NCBI RefSeq assembly: GCF_001679045.1 | Contig: NZ_LYCK01000013.1 | Span: 62,001 to 126,000, forward strand | DNA length: 64,000 nt | Reading direction: 5' to 3' | Source of the DNA: Haemophilus haemolyticus | Lineage (GTDB): Bacteria > Pseudomonadota > Gammaproteobacteria > Enterobacterales > Pasteurellaceae | Shown here: positions 53,584 through 64,000 of the stretch, in pieces | Layout: each line of letters begins with the position of its first letter | Numbering within the stretch: the stretch's first letter is position 1 | Program-made: the position numbers and the translations under genes | The notes under the pieces: generated by a model | Told to the model about the DNA's origin: nothing | The model's database searches: none | The model's input: only the letters and a program-made list of their open reading frames with translations

Positions 53584-54957
53584 TTAAGCAAATCTTGTTT
53601 TGGCTTCAGCAATCGCTTCGGCAACACGCAATGGCGATACGCCACCTTTTGCACAACGTTTGTCTAAACAAGAGTGGAGGGAAAGAATCTCGTAAACATC
53701 ATCTCCTACTACTTCACTAAATTGGCGGAATTCAGGGATAGTAAGATCTTCTAATCCCTTGCCTTTCTTGATTGCATAAACAACCGTTTCACCCACGATA
53801 TGATGAGAATCTCGGAAAGGTACGCCCTTAGAGACTAAATAATCCGCTAATTCAGTTGCGTTTGAATAGCCTTTTAAAGCAGCTTCACGAGTACGTTCAA
53901 CATTTACTTTCAATTCATCTAATACGAACGTTGCCATATCTACACAGTTTTGCCAAGTATCTAATGCATCAAAAATACCTTCTTTGTCTTCTTGCATATC
54001 TTTATTATACGCAAGTGGCAAGCCTTTTAAGGTGATTAACATGCCTGTTAATGAGCCTATCACCCTGCCTGCTTTGCCTCGGATTAACTCACATGCATCA
54101 GGATTTTTCTTTTGCGGCATTAATGATGAGCCCGAAGTCACGCGATCGGATAGTTCTACGAAATTTGCCTCTCCGCTGTTAAAGATAATCATATCTTCAG
54201 CAAAGCGGGAAAGATGCGCCATACTGAGGGAGGCGATAGAAAGCAACTCTACGATATGATCGCGATCAGAGACGCTATCTAAGCTATTTCTAGTTGCGAA
54301 AGCAAAACCAAGATCGTGCGCAAGTGAATCACGATCTACTGCATAGGCCGTACCAGCCAGCGCACCACTACCAAGTGGACAGGTATTCATTCGATTATAC
54401 GCGTCTGTTAAACGTGAATAGTCGCGGTCGAACATTTCCACATATGCCATACACCAATGCGCAAACGTTATTGGTTGAGCTCGTTGTAAATGGGTATAGC
54501 CAGGCATTACTGCTTGTTGTGTGTTTTCTGCGGTTTGAACTAAGTGGCGTTGCAAATTACGTACTGATTCTTGTAATTCAACCACACGTTGTTTGCACCA
54601 TAGTTTTATATCTACTGCCACTTGATCGTTACGACTACGGCCAGTATGTAATTTTTTACCAAGGTTGCCTACTTTATCAATTAGCTTACTTTCAACCCAA
54701 CTATGAATATCTTCAGCATCATCTTGTAAAATTGCTTGCGGATTTGACCGCACTTCAACAAGTAATTCATTTAGTGCTTGTTCAAGTTGATGCTGTTCTT
54801 CGATCGTTAATACATTCACTTTCACTAAGGCTTTGGACCAACCAATTGAGCCTTGAATATCCTGTTCTGCCAAACGATAATCAAAACGTAACGAGTCATT
54901 AAAATCTTTAAAACGTTTATCCGCTGCCTGCGTAAAACGCCCACCCCAAAGTGCCAT
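53584..54957 (-). CDS. argH: Argininosuccinate lyase
   Basis: 457 residues, with the fumarase-superfamily signature [16 protein letters not shown] near residue 277. [16 protein letters not shown] and [16 protein letters not shown] carry substrate-binding residues. It releases arginine and fumarate. A TGCAT-N4-ATGCA dyad 40 bases upstream is a candidate ArgR site. Transcribed alone. Confidence 0.97.
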   Translation of the reverse strand: MALWGGRFTQAADKRFKDFNDSLRFDYRLAEQDIQGSIGWSKALVKVNVLTIEEQHQLEQALNELLVEVRSNPQAILQDDAEDIHSWVESKLIDKVGNLGKKLHTGRSRNDQVAVDIKLWCKQRVVELQESVRNLQRHLVQTAENTQQAVMPGYTHLQRAQPITFAHWCMAYVEMFDRDYSRLTDAYNRMNTCPLGSGALAGTAYAVDRDSLAHDLGFAFATRNSLDSVSDRDHIVELLSIASLSMAHLSRFAEDMIIFNSGEANFVELSDRVTSGSSLMPQKKNPDACELIRGKAGRVIGSLTGMLITLKGLPLAYNKDMQEDKEGIFDALDTWQNCVDMATFVLDELKVNVERTREAALKGYSNATELADYLVSKGVPFRDSHHIVGETVVYAIKKGKGLEDLTIPEFRQFSEVVGDDVYEILSLHSCLDKRCAKGGVSPLRVAEAIAEAKTRFA

Positions 54958-54996
54958 AATCTTTCCTTTTTATTTTAATTAATTATTCTATTATTG

Positions 54997-55010
54997 TGCA
55001 TGTTTATGCA
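54997..55010. promoter_or_regulatory. Candidate ArgR (ARG box) site upstream of argH
   Basis: TGCATGTTTATGCA has the length and symmetry of an ARG box (consensus close to TGAATNNNNATTCA) and lies 40 bases from the argH ATG. Only one box is clear; an AT-rich stretch on its argH side (54977-54992) might be a weak second one. Confidence 0.45.
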
Positions 55011-55040
55011 TAAAGCAATGTTCTATATTAATAATAAAAC

Positions 55041-55074
55041 AAAAATGGACAAAATCTTTCATTTTGTCCATTTT
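55041..55074 (-). terminator. galU terminator
   Basis: AAAATGGACAAAAT, loop CTTTC, ATTTTGTCCATTTT: a 14-base-pair stem, AT-rich ends providing the U-tract. Confidence 0.85.
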
Positions 55075-55091
55075 ATCTGTATTAGAGCTAT

Positions 55092-55979
55092 TTATAGCGT
55101 TTTTGCTAAATTCTTGATAAAGGTTTTGAATTCTTTACCTAATTTTTCGTGACGAATACCGTATTCTACAAAAGCTTCCATATAGCCAATTTTATCACCA
55201 CAGTCGAATGTTTCACCTGTCATATGGAATGCTTCAACAGTTTCTTTTTCAATGAGCATATCAATAGCATCGGTTAATTGGATTTCATCTCCTACACCTA
55301 CTGGAGTTTTTTCCAATAAATCCCAGATTCCAGCAGAGAATACATAACGACCAACTACAGCAAGGTTCGATGGCGCCTCTTCAACGGCTGGTTTTTCAAC
55401 AATGTTATTAATTTTTGCACTTTCACCACCATTAAGAACTACGCCGCCACAGTCTGCAACACCATAGCTACTCACATTTTCTTGTGGTACAGGTGCAACC
55501 ATAATTTGACTTGCTCCAGTTTCATTAAAACGTTTAATCATTGCAGAAAGATTTTCTTTTTTCTGATCTGCACTGAAATCTGCTAACAATACGTCAGGTA
55601 ATACAACAGCAAATGATTCATTGCCTACAAGTGGGCGACCGCACAGCACCGCGTGTCCAAGTCCTTTTGCATTACCTTGGCGAACATGCATGATAGTTAC
55701 ATCTTTTGGACAGATAGAACGCACTTCTTCTAGAAGTTGACGCTTAACACGTTTTTCTAGCATCGTTTCTAGTTCAAAAGAGGTATCAAAATGGTTTTCG
55801 ATAGCATTTTTTGATGAATGCGTGACAAGCACAATTTCTTTTATGCCAGCTGCAACACATTCATTTACCACGTATTGAATCAATGGTTTATCAACCAAAG
55901 TAAGCATTTCCTTCGGAATTGCCTTCGTGGCAGGCAACATACGCGTCCCTAGCCCTGCTACAGGAATAATTGCTTTCAT
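55092..55979 (-). CDS. galU: UTP-glucose-1-phosphate uridylyltransferase
   Basis: 295 residues. The nucleotidyltransferase start is [20 protein letters not shown], with the catalytic [23 protein letters not shown] and NIVEKP follow. It supplies UDP-glucose for lipooligosaccharide hexoses, linking it functionally to lpsA in this window. It follows csrA by 23 bases on the same strand, so csrA and galU may share a transcript. Confidence 0.96.
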   Translation of the reverse strand: MKAIIPVAGLGTRMLPATKAIPKEMLTLVDKPLIQYVVNECVAAGIKEIVLVTHSSKNAIENHFDTSFELETMLEKRVKRQLLEEVRSICPKDVTIMHVRQGNAKGLGHAVLCGRPLVGNESFAVVLPDVLLADFSADQKKENLSAMIKRFNETGASQIMVAPVPQENVSSYGVADCGGVVLNGGESAKINNIVEKPAVEEAPSNLAVVGRYVFSAGIWDLLEKTPVGVGDEIQLTDAIDMLIEKETVEAFHMTGETFDCGDKIGYMEAFVEYGIRHEKLGKEFKTFIKNLAKTL

Positions 55980-56002
55980 AATATAAAATCCATTATTTAC
56001 GA

Positions 56003-56194
56003 TTATGATGAACTGTCTAATTGTTCATCTTTCATCTGTTTAATTCGTTGGTAAATTTCTTCTCGGTGAACGGATACTTCTTTAGGCGCTTCTACACCGA
56101 GTTTAACTTGGTTTCCACGTACACTCAAAATCGTGATAGAAATATCATTTCCAATAAGTACACTTTCGCCAACTTTACGAGTCAAGATTAACAT
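56003..56194 (-). CDS. csrA: Carbon storage regulator CsrA
   Basis: 63 residues, [20 protein letters not shown], with the RNA-binding residues of beta-1 and the [10 protein letters not shown] helix intact. It binds GGA motifs in mRNA leaders to control translation and stability. It lies directly after alaS, as in E. coli. Its own leader carries three GGA motifs, one in a hairpin loop and one at the ribosome binding site, so autorepression is likely. Confidence 0.97.
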   Translation of the reverse strand: MLILTRKVGESVLIGNDISITILSVRGNQVKLGVEAPKEVSVHREEIYQRIKQMKDEQLDSSS

Positions 56195-56272
56195 CTTTTA
56201 TCTCCTTAGTTTGCATTTATTAGATATCCCTATCAATCAAGGAAGGGTTGGCATCCCACCAACCGGCTTGTA
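56195..56272 (-). promoter_or_regulatory. csrA leader with candidate CsrA-binding sites
   Basis: On the reverse strand GGTTGG TGGGATG CCAACC is a hairpin with GGA in its loop (56254-56256). A second GGGA lies at 56227-56230, and the ribosome binding site AAGGAGATA holds a third GGA (56203-56205). This fits CsrA autoregulation as known in E. coli. Confidence 0.6.
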
Positions 56273-58897
56273 CTACAGATTTTTGTTTAACCAGTCCTGT
56301 GCCACTTTAACTGCTTGTGCCACATTTTCTGGTTGGGAGCCTCCTGCCATTGCCATATCCGGACGACCACCGCCTTTACCCCCGACCTGTTGAGCCATTA
56401 AATTAACAAGCTCACCAGCTTTTACTTTGGTAGTTAAATCGTTTGTTACACCAACGACAAGGTTGACTTTTTCATCTAAGATCGATGCGAATGCGATTAC
56501 GCCTGAGCCGAGTTGATTTTTTAAATCATCGACCATCACACGTAATGATTTTGTTTCTATACCGTCTAATTGTTGTGCGATAACAGAAACACCATTGATT
56601 TTTACCGCACTTTTTACAAAATCAGAACCCGCCTGCATTGCGGCTTTTTCTTTTAGACCTTGCAATTCTTTTTCCACTTTCTTCGCTTTGTCTTGAAGTT
56701 GCTGGATTTTTTCCGCTAAGGTATTTACGTCTGATTTTAATAAGTCTGCGCTTTGGGTCAGAATGCGTTGTTGATTATGTAACCACTCAATCGCATTTTC
56801 ACCTGTTACAGCTTCAATACGACGAACGCCTGCCGCCACTGCGCTTTCAGTAATAATTTTAAATAGACCGATATCCCCAGTGCGTTTTGCGTGAATACCA
56901 CCACAAAGCTCAATTGAGAAGTCACCCATGGTCAATACGCGAACATTATCACCATATTTCTCGCCAAAGAGTGCCATTGCCCCTTTAGCTTTTGCTGAAT
57001 CAATATCCATAATATCCGTTTGCACAGGGAAGTTAGCACGGATTTTTTGGTTTACTAATGTTTCAATTTGAGTTAACTGTTCTTTTGTAATTGCTTCTGG
57101 TTGAGCAAAGTCAAAACGCAAGGCTTTATCTGAAACAAGTGAGCCTTTTTGTACAACATGTTGACCTAAAACTTGACGTAAGGCCGCATGCAATAAGTGT
57201 GTTGCTGAGTGATTGAGTGATGTGTTGTGGCGACGTTCTGCATCCACAACAGCATTCACTGATTGCCCAACTTTTAAACTTCCTTGCGTTAATTCTCCAA
57301 TGTGTCCAAATACTTGCCCATATTTTTGGGTATCTTTAACATTAAAGGTCACGCCTTGTGCACTTAGATATCCGCTGTCACCAATTTGACCGCCTGATTC
57401 TGCATAAAACGGTGTATTTTCTAAAATAACGACCGCACTTTGACCTGCTTCGATACTTTCAACTGATTTACCATCATAGAAAAGTGCGGTGATTTTTGCT
57501 TGAGATTCGACTTCAGTATAGCCTTCAAATTTCGTTTCACCATCTACGCGAATAATGCTGTTGTAGTCCACACCAAACTGACTCGCTGCTTGAGCACGAG
57601 TACGTTGTGCTTCCATTTCACGGTCAAACGCTTGTTCATCAATAGTGATATTGCGTTCACGACATACATCAGCCGTTAAATCTAATGGGAAACCATAGGT
57701 ATCATAAAGTTTGAATGCAACTTCACCTGAAAGAACGCCATCTTTCACTTGAGCTAGGGCTTCATCTAATAAGCTCAACCCACGTTCTAGAGTGCGAGCA
57801 AATTGTTCTTCTTCTAAACGTAATAGTTTTTCAACATTTACTTGTTTTGCTTTTACGTCTTTGCCCGCTTCTGCCATTACTTCAATTAGAGTTGGCACGA
57901 GTTTATAGAAAAAGGCTTCTTTGGCACCTAATAAATGGCCGTGACGAACTGCGCGACGAATAATGCGACGTAATACATAACCACGCCCTTCGTTTGATGG
58001 AATAACGCCATCAGCGATTAAATATGCACAAGAACGAATATGGTCAGCAATAACACGTAATGATTTATTACTTAAATCTGTTGTACCAACAACTTCAGCC
58101 GTTTTAGCGATTAATGTTTTGAAAATATCAATCTCGTAGTTTGAGTTCACATGTTGCAATACGGCAGAAATTCGCTCTAATCCCATACCTGTGTCAACTG
58201 ATGGACGTGGTAATTTTTCCATTGTGCCATCGGCTAAACGATTGAATTGCATGAATACAACGTTCCAGATTTCGATATAACGGTCGCCATCTTCTTCTGG
58301 TGAGCCTGGAGGTCCGCCCCAAATATGATCACCGTGATCGTAGAAAATTTCAGTACAAGGACCGCAAGGACCGGTATCGCCCATTGCCCAGAAGTTGTCT
58401 GATGCGTAAGGTGCGCCTTTATTGTCACCAATGCGAATAATGCGTTCTGCAGGAACACCGACTTCTTTATTCCAGATATTGTAGGCTTCGTCATCGGTTT
58501 CATACACGGTTACCCATAGTTTTTCTTTAGGTAAACCAAGCCATTGTGGGGAAGTTAAATATTCCCAAGCAAAATTAATGGCATCGTGTTTAAAGTAATC
58601 ACCAAAACTGAAGTTACCGAGCATTTCAAAGAAAGTATGATGACGCGCGGTATAACCAACGTTTTCTAAGTCGTTATGTTTACCACCAGCACGTACGCAA
58701 CGTTGCGCGGTGGTGGCTCTAGAATAAGGGCGTTTATCCATTCCAAGGAATACATCCTTAAATTGGTTCATCCCAGCGTTCGTGAAAAGCAAAGTCGGAT
58801 CATTTTCCGGCACAAGTGAGCTACTCTCAACTACTTGGTGGCCTTTGCTATGGAAAAAATCAAGGAATGATTGTCTTATTTCTGCTGTTGTTTTCAT
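56273..58897 (-). CDS. alaS: Alanyl-tRNA synthetase
   Basis: 874 residues (E. coli 876). The class II catalytic core starts [14 protein letters not shown], with [15 protein letters not shown] and the motif-3 region further on. The editing domain has the zinc/water ligands [12 protein letters not shown] and [15 protein letters not shown]-terminal DHHA1-type domain ends in [15 protein letters not shown]. Three uptake signals lie within the gene. csrA follows after 78 bases. Confidence 0.98.
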   Translation of the reverse strand: MKTTAEIRQSFLDFFHSKGHQVVESSSLVPENDPTLLFTNAGMNQFKDVFLGMDKRPYSRATTAQRCVRAGGKHNDLENVGYTARHHTFFEMLGNFSFGDYFKHDAINFAWEYLTSPQWLGLPKEKLWVTVYETDDEAYNIWNKEVGVPAERIIRIGDNKGAPYASDNFWAMGDTGPCGPCTEIFYDHGDHIWGGPPGSPEEDGDRYIEIWNVVFMQFNRLADGTMEKLPRPSVDTGMGLERISAVLQHVNSNYEIDIFKTLIAKTAEVVGTTDLSNKSLRVIADHIRSCAYLIADGVIPSNEGRGYVLRRIIRRAVRHGHLLGAKEAFFYKLVPTLIEVMAEAGKDVKAKQVNVEKLLRLEEEQFARTLERGLSLLDEALAQVKDGVLSGEVAFKLYDTYGFPLDLTADVCRERNITIDEQAFDREMEAQRTRAQAASQFGVDYNSIIRVDGETKFEGYTEVESQAKITALFYDGKSVESIEAGQSAVVILENTPFYAESGGQIGDSGYLSAQGVTFNVKDTQKYGQVFGHIGELTQGSLKVGQSVNAVVDAERRHNTSLNHSATHLLHAALRQVLGQHVVQKGSLVSDKALRFDFAQPEAITKEQLTQIETLVNQKIRANFPVQTDIMDIDSAKAKGAMALFGEKYGDNVRVLTMGDFSIELCGGIHAKRTGDIGLFKIITESAVAAGVRRIEAVTGENAIEWLHNQQRILTQSADLLKSDVNTLAEKIQQLQDKAKKVEKELQGLKEKAAMQAGSDFVKSAVKINGVSVIAQQLDGIETKSLRVMVDDLKNQLGSGVIAFASILDEKVNLVVGVTNDLTTKVKAGELVNLMAQQVGGKGGGRPDMAMAGGSQPENVAQAVKVAQDWLNKNL

Positions 58898-58996
58898 TAA
58901 AAAGAATCCTTGTTACCCATAATAAAAATAAAAACTAAATCGCTCTATTTTTGCATATTTTTGAAATTTATAAAAAGGCTTTTTGCCAAAACCCCA

Positions 58997-59038
58997 AAAT
59001 AAAACCGCACTCCACGACGCTATTTGAGAAGTGCGGTT
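58997..59038 (-). terminator. uspA terminator with uptake-signal stem
   Basis: AACCGCACT (59003-59011) pairs with AGTGCGGTT (59030-59038); on the reverse strand TTATTTTGG follows the stem. It lies in the 187-base alaS-uspA gap, about 45 bases after the uspA stop codon; that gap also must hold the alaS promoter. Confidence 0.75.
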
Positions 59039-59084
59039 AAAATTTAAGTTATTTCAGATTATTCAAAAAACAATTTCTTGTTAA

Positions 59085-59510
59085 TTATTCATCTCTAAGC
59101 GGAACAACCAACATATCAATTTTAATCGTATTCATCACTTGACGTGTTGAAGACATTAACTTACTCCAAAAATCTTGGTGATGTCCCGTCACTAATAAAT
59201 CTACATCATATTGTTCGATGGCATCACTTAGAACTTGTCCTAAATCACCACTGCCACTCAATTTTTCTGAAATTGGATAATCCGCACTTTCAGCTAAATC
59301 TAACAAGGCTTTTTGTGTTTCCGTGGAAATTCTGTCTTGCATCGAAGACATATTCACATCAATCAATCCAGTGTAAAGATCCGAGAAATTCACATCAACG
59401 TGGATAATAGAAAGTTTTGCTTCGTGGCGTTTTGCAACCCCAACCGCTTTTTTAAGTAAAACTGGACTCTCTTCGGAAAGATCTACTGCCACTAATACGT
59501 GTTTGTACAT
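59085..59510 (-). CDS. uspA: Universal stress protein A
   Basis: 141 residues from ATG 59510 ([19 protein letters not shown]), the length of the E. coli and H. influenzae UspA proteins. An upstream open stretch of 21 codons is not conserved. The fold is Rossmann-like with the C-terminal [20 protein letters not shown] block; the ATP-binding glycine motif of ATP-type Usp proteins is altered, as in true UspA. It is cytosolic and induced by growth arrest in E. coli. Confidence 0.94.
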   Translation of the reverse strand: MYKHVLVAVDLSEESPVLLKKAVGVAKRHEAKLSIIHVDVNFSDLYTGLIDVNMSSMQDRISTETQKALLDLAESADYPISEKLSGSGDLGQVLSDAIEQYDVDLLVTGHHQDFWSKLMSSTRQVMNTIKIDMLVVPLRDE

Positions 59511-59612
59511 AATCGACTCCTTAACTGATTGGTTCGGCTTTTTAACTGGTTCTAATGCTAACATTTTGAGCAATAAAAAAATGTGTACTAGATCACAATT
59601 TAAACATTTTTA

Positions 59613-60905
59613 TTAAAAATTCATTAAATTTTCAATGTCTGCAATTTCTTTAGGGGCCGCTGCGGTTAGGATTTTACTACCATATTCAGTCATGAGTAAA
59701 TTATCCTCAATTCGCACGCCGATGCCTTTGTATTGCTCTGGCACATCTGCATCTTCCGAAATGTATATACCAGGCTCAACGGTAATCACCATACCGATTT
59801 CGAGTATCCGTTGTTTATCTTGGCCATAGCTACCTACATCATGCACATCTAACCCTAGCCAGTGCCCTAATCCATGCATATAAAATTGGCGATAAGCTTG
59901 TTGTTCAATGAGTGTATCGACATCACCTTTTAAGATGCCTAAATCCACTAATCCTTGGGTTTTAATACGAATGACTTCATCATTGGCTTGCTTAATGGAA
60001 TTGCCTGGTACAAGCAACTCAATCGCACGTTTTTGTGCTTTTAAAACTAACTCGTAAATTTCACGTTGTGGCTGGCTAAATTTTCCATTTACAGGAAAAG
60101 TGCGGGTAATATCGCCTGCATACATAGCAAATTCACAGCCAGCGTCAATGAGTACTAAATCCCCATCATTTAATGGGCGATCATTTTCTGTATAGTGCAA
60201 AATACAGGCGTTACTTCCCCCTGCAACAATGGAATTGTAAGAAGGAAATCTTGCGCAATGGCGATTAAATTCATGCAAAATATCGCTTTCAATTTCATAT
60301 TCAAAGCGATTTGGACGTGTCGTTTGCATCGCTTTAATATGCCCGAGTGCCGTAATTTGTCCCGCTTGTTGCATTAATCGGATTTCATTAGGCGATTTTA
60401 TAAGGCGCATTTCGCTGAGCATTGGTCGCCAATCTAAAATCTCGCTAAAACTCACCGCACTTTCTGTCACTAATTTATCACCCCAAGTATGAATTTCTGG
60501 CACATGGTAAAGTGCGGTCAAATTTTTCAGTATTTTGGGCAGTACGGTAGCGAACTCTTCAATAGAATAGGCTTCATTTACATTAAGTTGTTGTGGTGCA
60601 CGCTCAACACCTAATCGGCGACCATTCCACGTTTCAAGTAAGGGATCGCATGGACGAAGAAAAATAATGGCTTTTTCTGCTTGTTCTGTTTTTAGTAATA
60701 ACAGTGCTGCATTCGGCTCATTAAAGCCCGTTAAATACCAAAAATAGCTATCTTGACGGAAAGGATAGGTACAATCATTATTACGGCGTTTTTCGATTTC
60801 AGAAAAAAGCAATAATGCTGAATTAGGTTGCATCTGAGTGAATACTCGTGTGCGACGTTCCTCAAATTCTTCTTTAGGCAATTCAGCCATATAAGCCAAT
60901 TTCAT
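59613..60905 (-). CDS. pepP: Xaa-Pro aminopeptidase (aminopeptidase P)
   Basis: 430 residues. The pita-bread metallopeptidase ligands are visible: VLIDAGCEFAMYAGDITRTF (two Asp), FYMHGLGHWLGLDVHD (His), ITVEPGIYI and GVRIEDNLLMT (Glu). It removes N-terminal residues preceding proline. It follows ygfB by 11 bases on the same strand, the same pairing as in E. coli (ygfB-pepP). Two uptake signals lie near 60455 and 60512. Confidence 0.96.
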   Translation of the reverse strand: MKLAYMAELPKEEFEERRTRVFTQMQPNSALLLFSEIEKRRNNDCTYPFRQDSYFWYLTGFNEPNAALLLLKTEQAEKAIIFLRPCDPLLETWNGRRLGVERAPQQLNVNEAYSIEEFATVLPKILKNLTALYHVPEIHTWGDKLVTESAVSFSEILDWRPMLSEMRLIKSPNEIRLMQQAGQITALGHIKAMQTTRPNRFEYEIESDILHEFNRHCARFPSYNSIVAGGSNACILHYTENDRPLNDGDLVLIDAGCEFAMYAGDITRTFPVNGKFSQPQREIYELVLKAQKRAIELLVPGNSIKQANDEVIRIKTQGLVDLGILKGDVDTLIEQQAYRQFYMHGLGHWLGLDVHDVGSYGQDKQRILEIGMVITVEPGIYISEDADVPEQYKGIGVRIEDNLLMTEYGSKILTAAAPKEIADIENLMNF

Positions 60906-60916
60906 TCAAGATCTCC

Positions 60917-61465
60917 TTAATGTAATACAGGTTTGCTTTCTATTTCTCCTTCGTTGAAATGAGAATAGAACAACATAGCAATGGTGCGAACATACTCAAC
61001 GATTTCTTCTAGTGCTTCCGCAAGCTCTTCTTCGTTATCGTCTTCATCATAACCAAGTTGGCAAATATCTTGTAAATCATCTACGGCTTCACCAATTTCG
61101 CCTTTTTCTTTTGCTAATTCAGGTTGTGCTAAGCCAAGACCGAGTAAGAATTGGTTTGCCCAATCGGATAAGCTATCTGCTTGTGCAAAGACATTTTCAT
61201 CTTCAGTTAAACCAAGTTCAAAGGTAAATCCTTCAACATCTGATAAGGTTTGACTAATTTGTTCATAAAGTTCTGTAACGGGTTGAATTAATGCTGTTGG
61301 GTAAGCGTAATTATCATTGCTGAATTGATATAAGAGCGGTAGCCAACTTTGATCTTTTAATCCACCACAAAGTAAACCGCTTAAAAAACCGTGTAGTTCT
61401 GTTGTATTAAAGCCGATTCTAGCAGATTTAAGTTGTTGGTTAAGGTCAGAATGAGAAATGAGCAT
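60917..61465 (-). CDS. ygfB: YgfB/YecA (UPF0149) family protein
   Basis: 182 residues from ATG 61465 ([19 protein letters not shown]), the length of the structurally determined H. influenzae homolog. All-helical, acidic (many Asp/Glu toward the C-terminus, [15 protein letters not shown]), no catalytic motif. In other gammaproteobacteria YgfB modulates gene regulation; the role here is unknown. Open codons upstream run into the groEL terminator and are rejected. Confidence 0.93.
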   Translation of the reverse strand: MLISHSDLNQQLKSARIGFNTTELHGFLSGLLCGGLKDQSWLPLLYQFSNDNYAYPTALIQPVTELYEQISQTLSDVEGFTFELGLTEDENVFAQADSLSDWANQFLLGLGLAQPELAKEKGEIGEAVDDLQDICQLGYDEDDNEEELAEALEEIVEYVRTIAMLFYSHFNEGEIESKPVLH

Positions 61466-61511
61466 AATAGATTTCCTGAGTAAATTTGAAATTAGTGTAA
61501 ACCTTTGTAAA

Positions 61512-61560
61512 TAAAAAAGCGATCGCTTTTCCTTGTGGAAAAACGACCGCACTTTTTATC
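61512..61560 (-). terminator. groESL terminator
   Basis: On the reverse strand, after the groEL stop, CGTTTTTCC/GGAAAAGCG and the self-complementary AAAAGCGATCGCTTTT overlap, with a T6 tract after. An uptake signal forms the 5' part. Confidence 0.75.
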
Positions 61561-61574
61561 TGATGATGAGCGAA

Positions 61575-63233
<1,659 letters not shown>

Positions 63234-63237
63234 CTAA

Positions 63238-63528
63238 TTATTCTACAATTGCTAAGATGTCATTTTCAGAAATGATTAATACTTCTTCACCATCGATTTT
63301 TTCGCTTTTCACGCCGTAACCGTCGTTGAAAATTACGGTATCGCCAACTTTCACATCTAAAGGTTGAACGGTACCATTTTCTAAAATACGACCTTTACCC
63401 ACTGCTAATACTTTCGCACGGGTTGATTTGGTCGCTGCTGAACCAGTTAATACGATACCGCCAGCTGAACGGGTTTCGACTTCTTCACGTTTAATAATTA
63501 CACGATCGTGTAAAGGACGAATATTCAT
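63238..63528 (-). CDS. groES: Co-chaperonin GroES
   Basis: 96 residues from ATG 63528 ([18 protein letters not shown]), the standard GroES length; a longer open frame upstream crosses the promoter and is rejected. The mobile loop region is [15 protein letters not shown]. It caps GroEL. An AAGGAAATTAATC ribosome binding site precedes the ATG. Confidence 0.98.
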   Translation of the reverse strand: MNIRPLHDRVIIKREEVETRSAGGIVLTGSAATKSTRAKVLAVGKGRILENGTVQPLDVKVGDTVIFNDGYGVKSEKIDGEEVLIISENDILAIVE

Positions 63529-63566
63529 GATTAATTTCCTTCTTAAGAATTTGTAAGTGCGCTTTT

Positions 63567-63597
63567 TATATAAGGAGGATTTTTTCGCTTTCAAGGG
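63567..63597 (-). promoter_or_regulatory. Heat-shock (sigma-32-type) promoter of groESL
   Basis: On the reverse strand CCCTTGAAA (63589-63597) is followed after 13 bases by CCTTATATA (63567-63575), close to CTTGAAA-N13-CCCCATNTA. The start codon lies about 40 bases downstream. Confidence 0.8.
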
Positions 63598-63695
63598 CTA
63601 TGAATAAAAAATTCTGACAAAATGTTTTTCCTATTTGGATTTTTTACGTAAAATTCGCCGCTCTTTGTGCGATAAATAAATGAAGGAATGAAGAT

Positions 63696-63998
63696 ATGCA
63701 CTTAACATCAAGAGAACAAGAGAAACTCATGCTCTTTTTGGCCGGTGAACTGGCATCAAAACGTAAAGCGAGAGGCGTTAAATTAAATTATCCAGAAACC
63801 ATTGCTTATATTGCTAGCCATTTACAAGAGGCAGCAAGAGACGGAATGAGTGTGGCTGAAGTGATGCAATATGGCTCAACACTTTTAACCGTTGATGATG
63901 TCATGGAAGGTGTGGCAGAAATGGTTCATGAAGTTCAGATTGAAGCCACTTTCCCAGATGGTACAAAACTTGTTACCGTGCATAATCCGATTAGATAA
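63696..63998 (+). CDS. ureA: Urease gamma subunit
   Basis: 100 residues, complete just before the window end. It begins [20 protein letters not shown], with [21 protein letters not shown] and [20 protein letters not shown]. It is the small structural subunit of nickel urease; ureB, ureC and accessory genes should follow outside the window. It is divergent from groES, sharing a 167-base upstream region where I see no convincing vegetative promoter for ureA. The ribosome binding site is GAAGGAATGAAG. Confidence 0.97.
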   Translation: MHLTSREQEKLMLFLAGELASKRKARGVKLNYPETIAYIASHLQEAARDGMSVAEVMQYGSTLLTVDDVMEGVAEMVHEVQIEATFPDGTKLVTVHNPIR

Positions 63999-64000
63999 AA

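Noticed and set aside
54294..54902. 202-codon open frame opposite argH.
   Set aside because: Antisense shadow of a conserved enzyme; low-complexity composition and no ribosome binding site.
63529..63594. Longer GroES start.
   Set aside because: It would run through the sigma-32 promoter; GroES is 96 residues from 63528.
63601..63695. Vegetative promoter for ureA.
   Set aside because: TAAAAT near 63649 could be a -10, but no -35 at proper distance is visible, so I do not list it.

Overview
The window is a 64 kb stretch of a Haemophilus chromosome, H. influenzae or a very close relative such as H. haemolyticus. Three things point there: AT-rich coding DNA; more than forty copies of the 9-base DNA-uptake signal AAGTGCGGT/ACCGCACTT of the H. 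influenzae type; and near-identity of many proteins to H. influenzae families (NadR without an N-terminal DNA-binding domain, FruB with two HPr domains, a GT25 lipooligosaccharide glycosyltransferase, a urease operon). Most of the window is housekeeping DNA. I saw no rRNA, tRNA, insertion sequence, prophage or CRISPR array.

Layout. 1-9.2 kb: yicC (cut by the window edge) and ygfZ face serA, rpiA, hemW and lon; then a VirK/YbjX-family gene faces mazG. 9.3-21.1 kb: a forward run of pyrR, a SurA-like isomerase, mltG-tmk-holB-tatD, a DUF1523 membrane protein, a PaeA/YtfL-like CBS-domain protein, a lipoprotein, and the fructose PTS operon fruBKA. 21.2-29.1 kb: a phosphoesterase and nadR face the FMN riboswitch and ribB. 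Next comes an lpsA-like glycosyltransferase whose start codon is followed by 15 GCACA repeats (out of frame here), then trmL and rsmD, and then ftsY-ftsE-ftsX.

29.1-45.9 kb is the ribosomal protein super-cluster: S10 operon (rpsJ to rpsQ), spc operon (rplN to rpmJ) and alpha operon (rpsM to rplQ). Their control elements are visible: an S10 leader, a probable S8 target at rplE and the S4 pseudoknot at rpsM. Between the S10 and spc operons lies an AT-rich accessory island of about 2.7 kb. It encodes an exported coiled-coil protein, a four-helix membrane protein with a possible -1 frameshift extension, and a cytoplasmic protein. The island has its own promoter overlapped by palindromes and is flanked by duplicated terminator-plus-uptake-signal modules. 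It is the best candidate here for an undescribed system.

45.9-48.7 kb holds a Crp/Fnr-type regulator, an anaerobic sulfatase-maturase-like radical SAM enzyme and a TSUP permease, with no sulfatase nearby. 48.7-63.6 kb is mostly reverse-strand housekeeping: dxr, frr, pckA, hslO, argH, galU, csrA, alaS, uspA, pepP, ygfB and groES-groEL. The window ends with ureA, the first urease gene.

Functional themes are ribosome and envelope biogenesis, sigma-32-type stress genes (lon and groESL have matching promoters; hslO encodes Hsp33), riboflavin/NAD/pyridine metabolism, and surface variation through lpsA. Paired inverted uptake signals serve repeatedly as intrinsic terminators, whereas the core ribosomal operons contain none.
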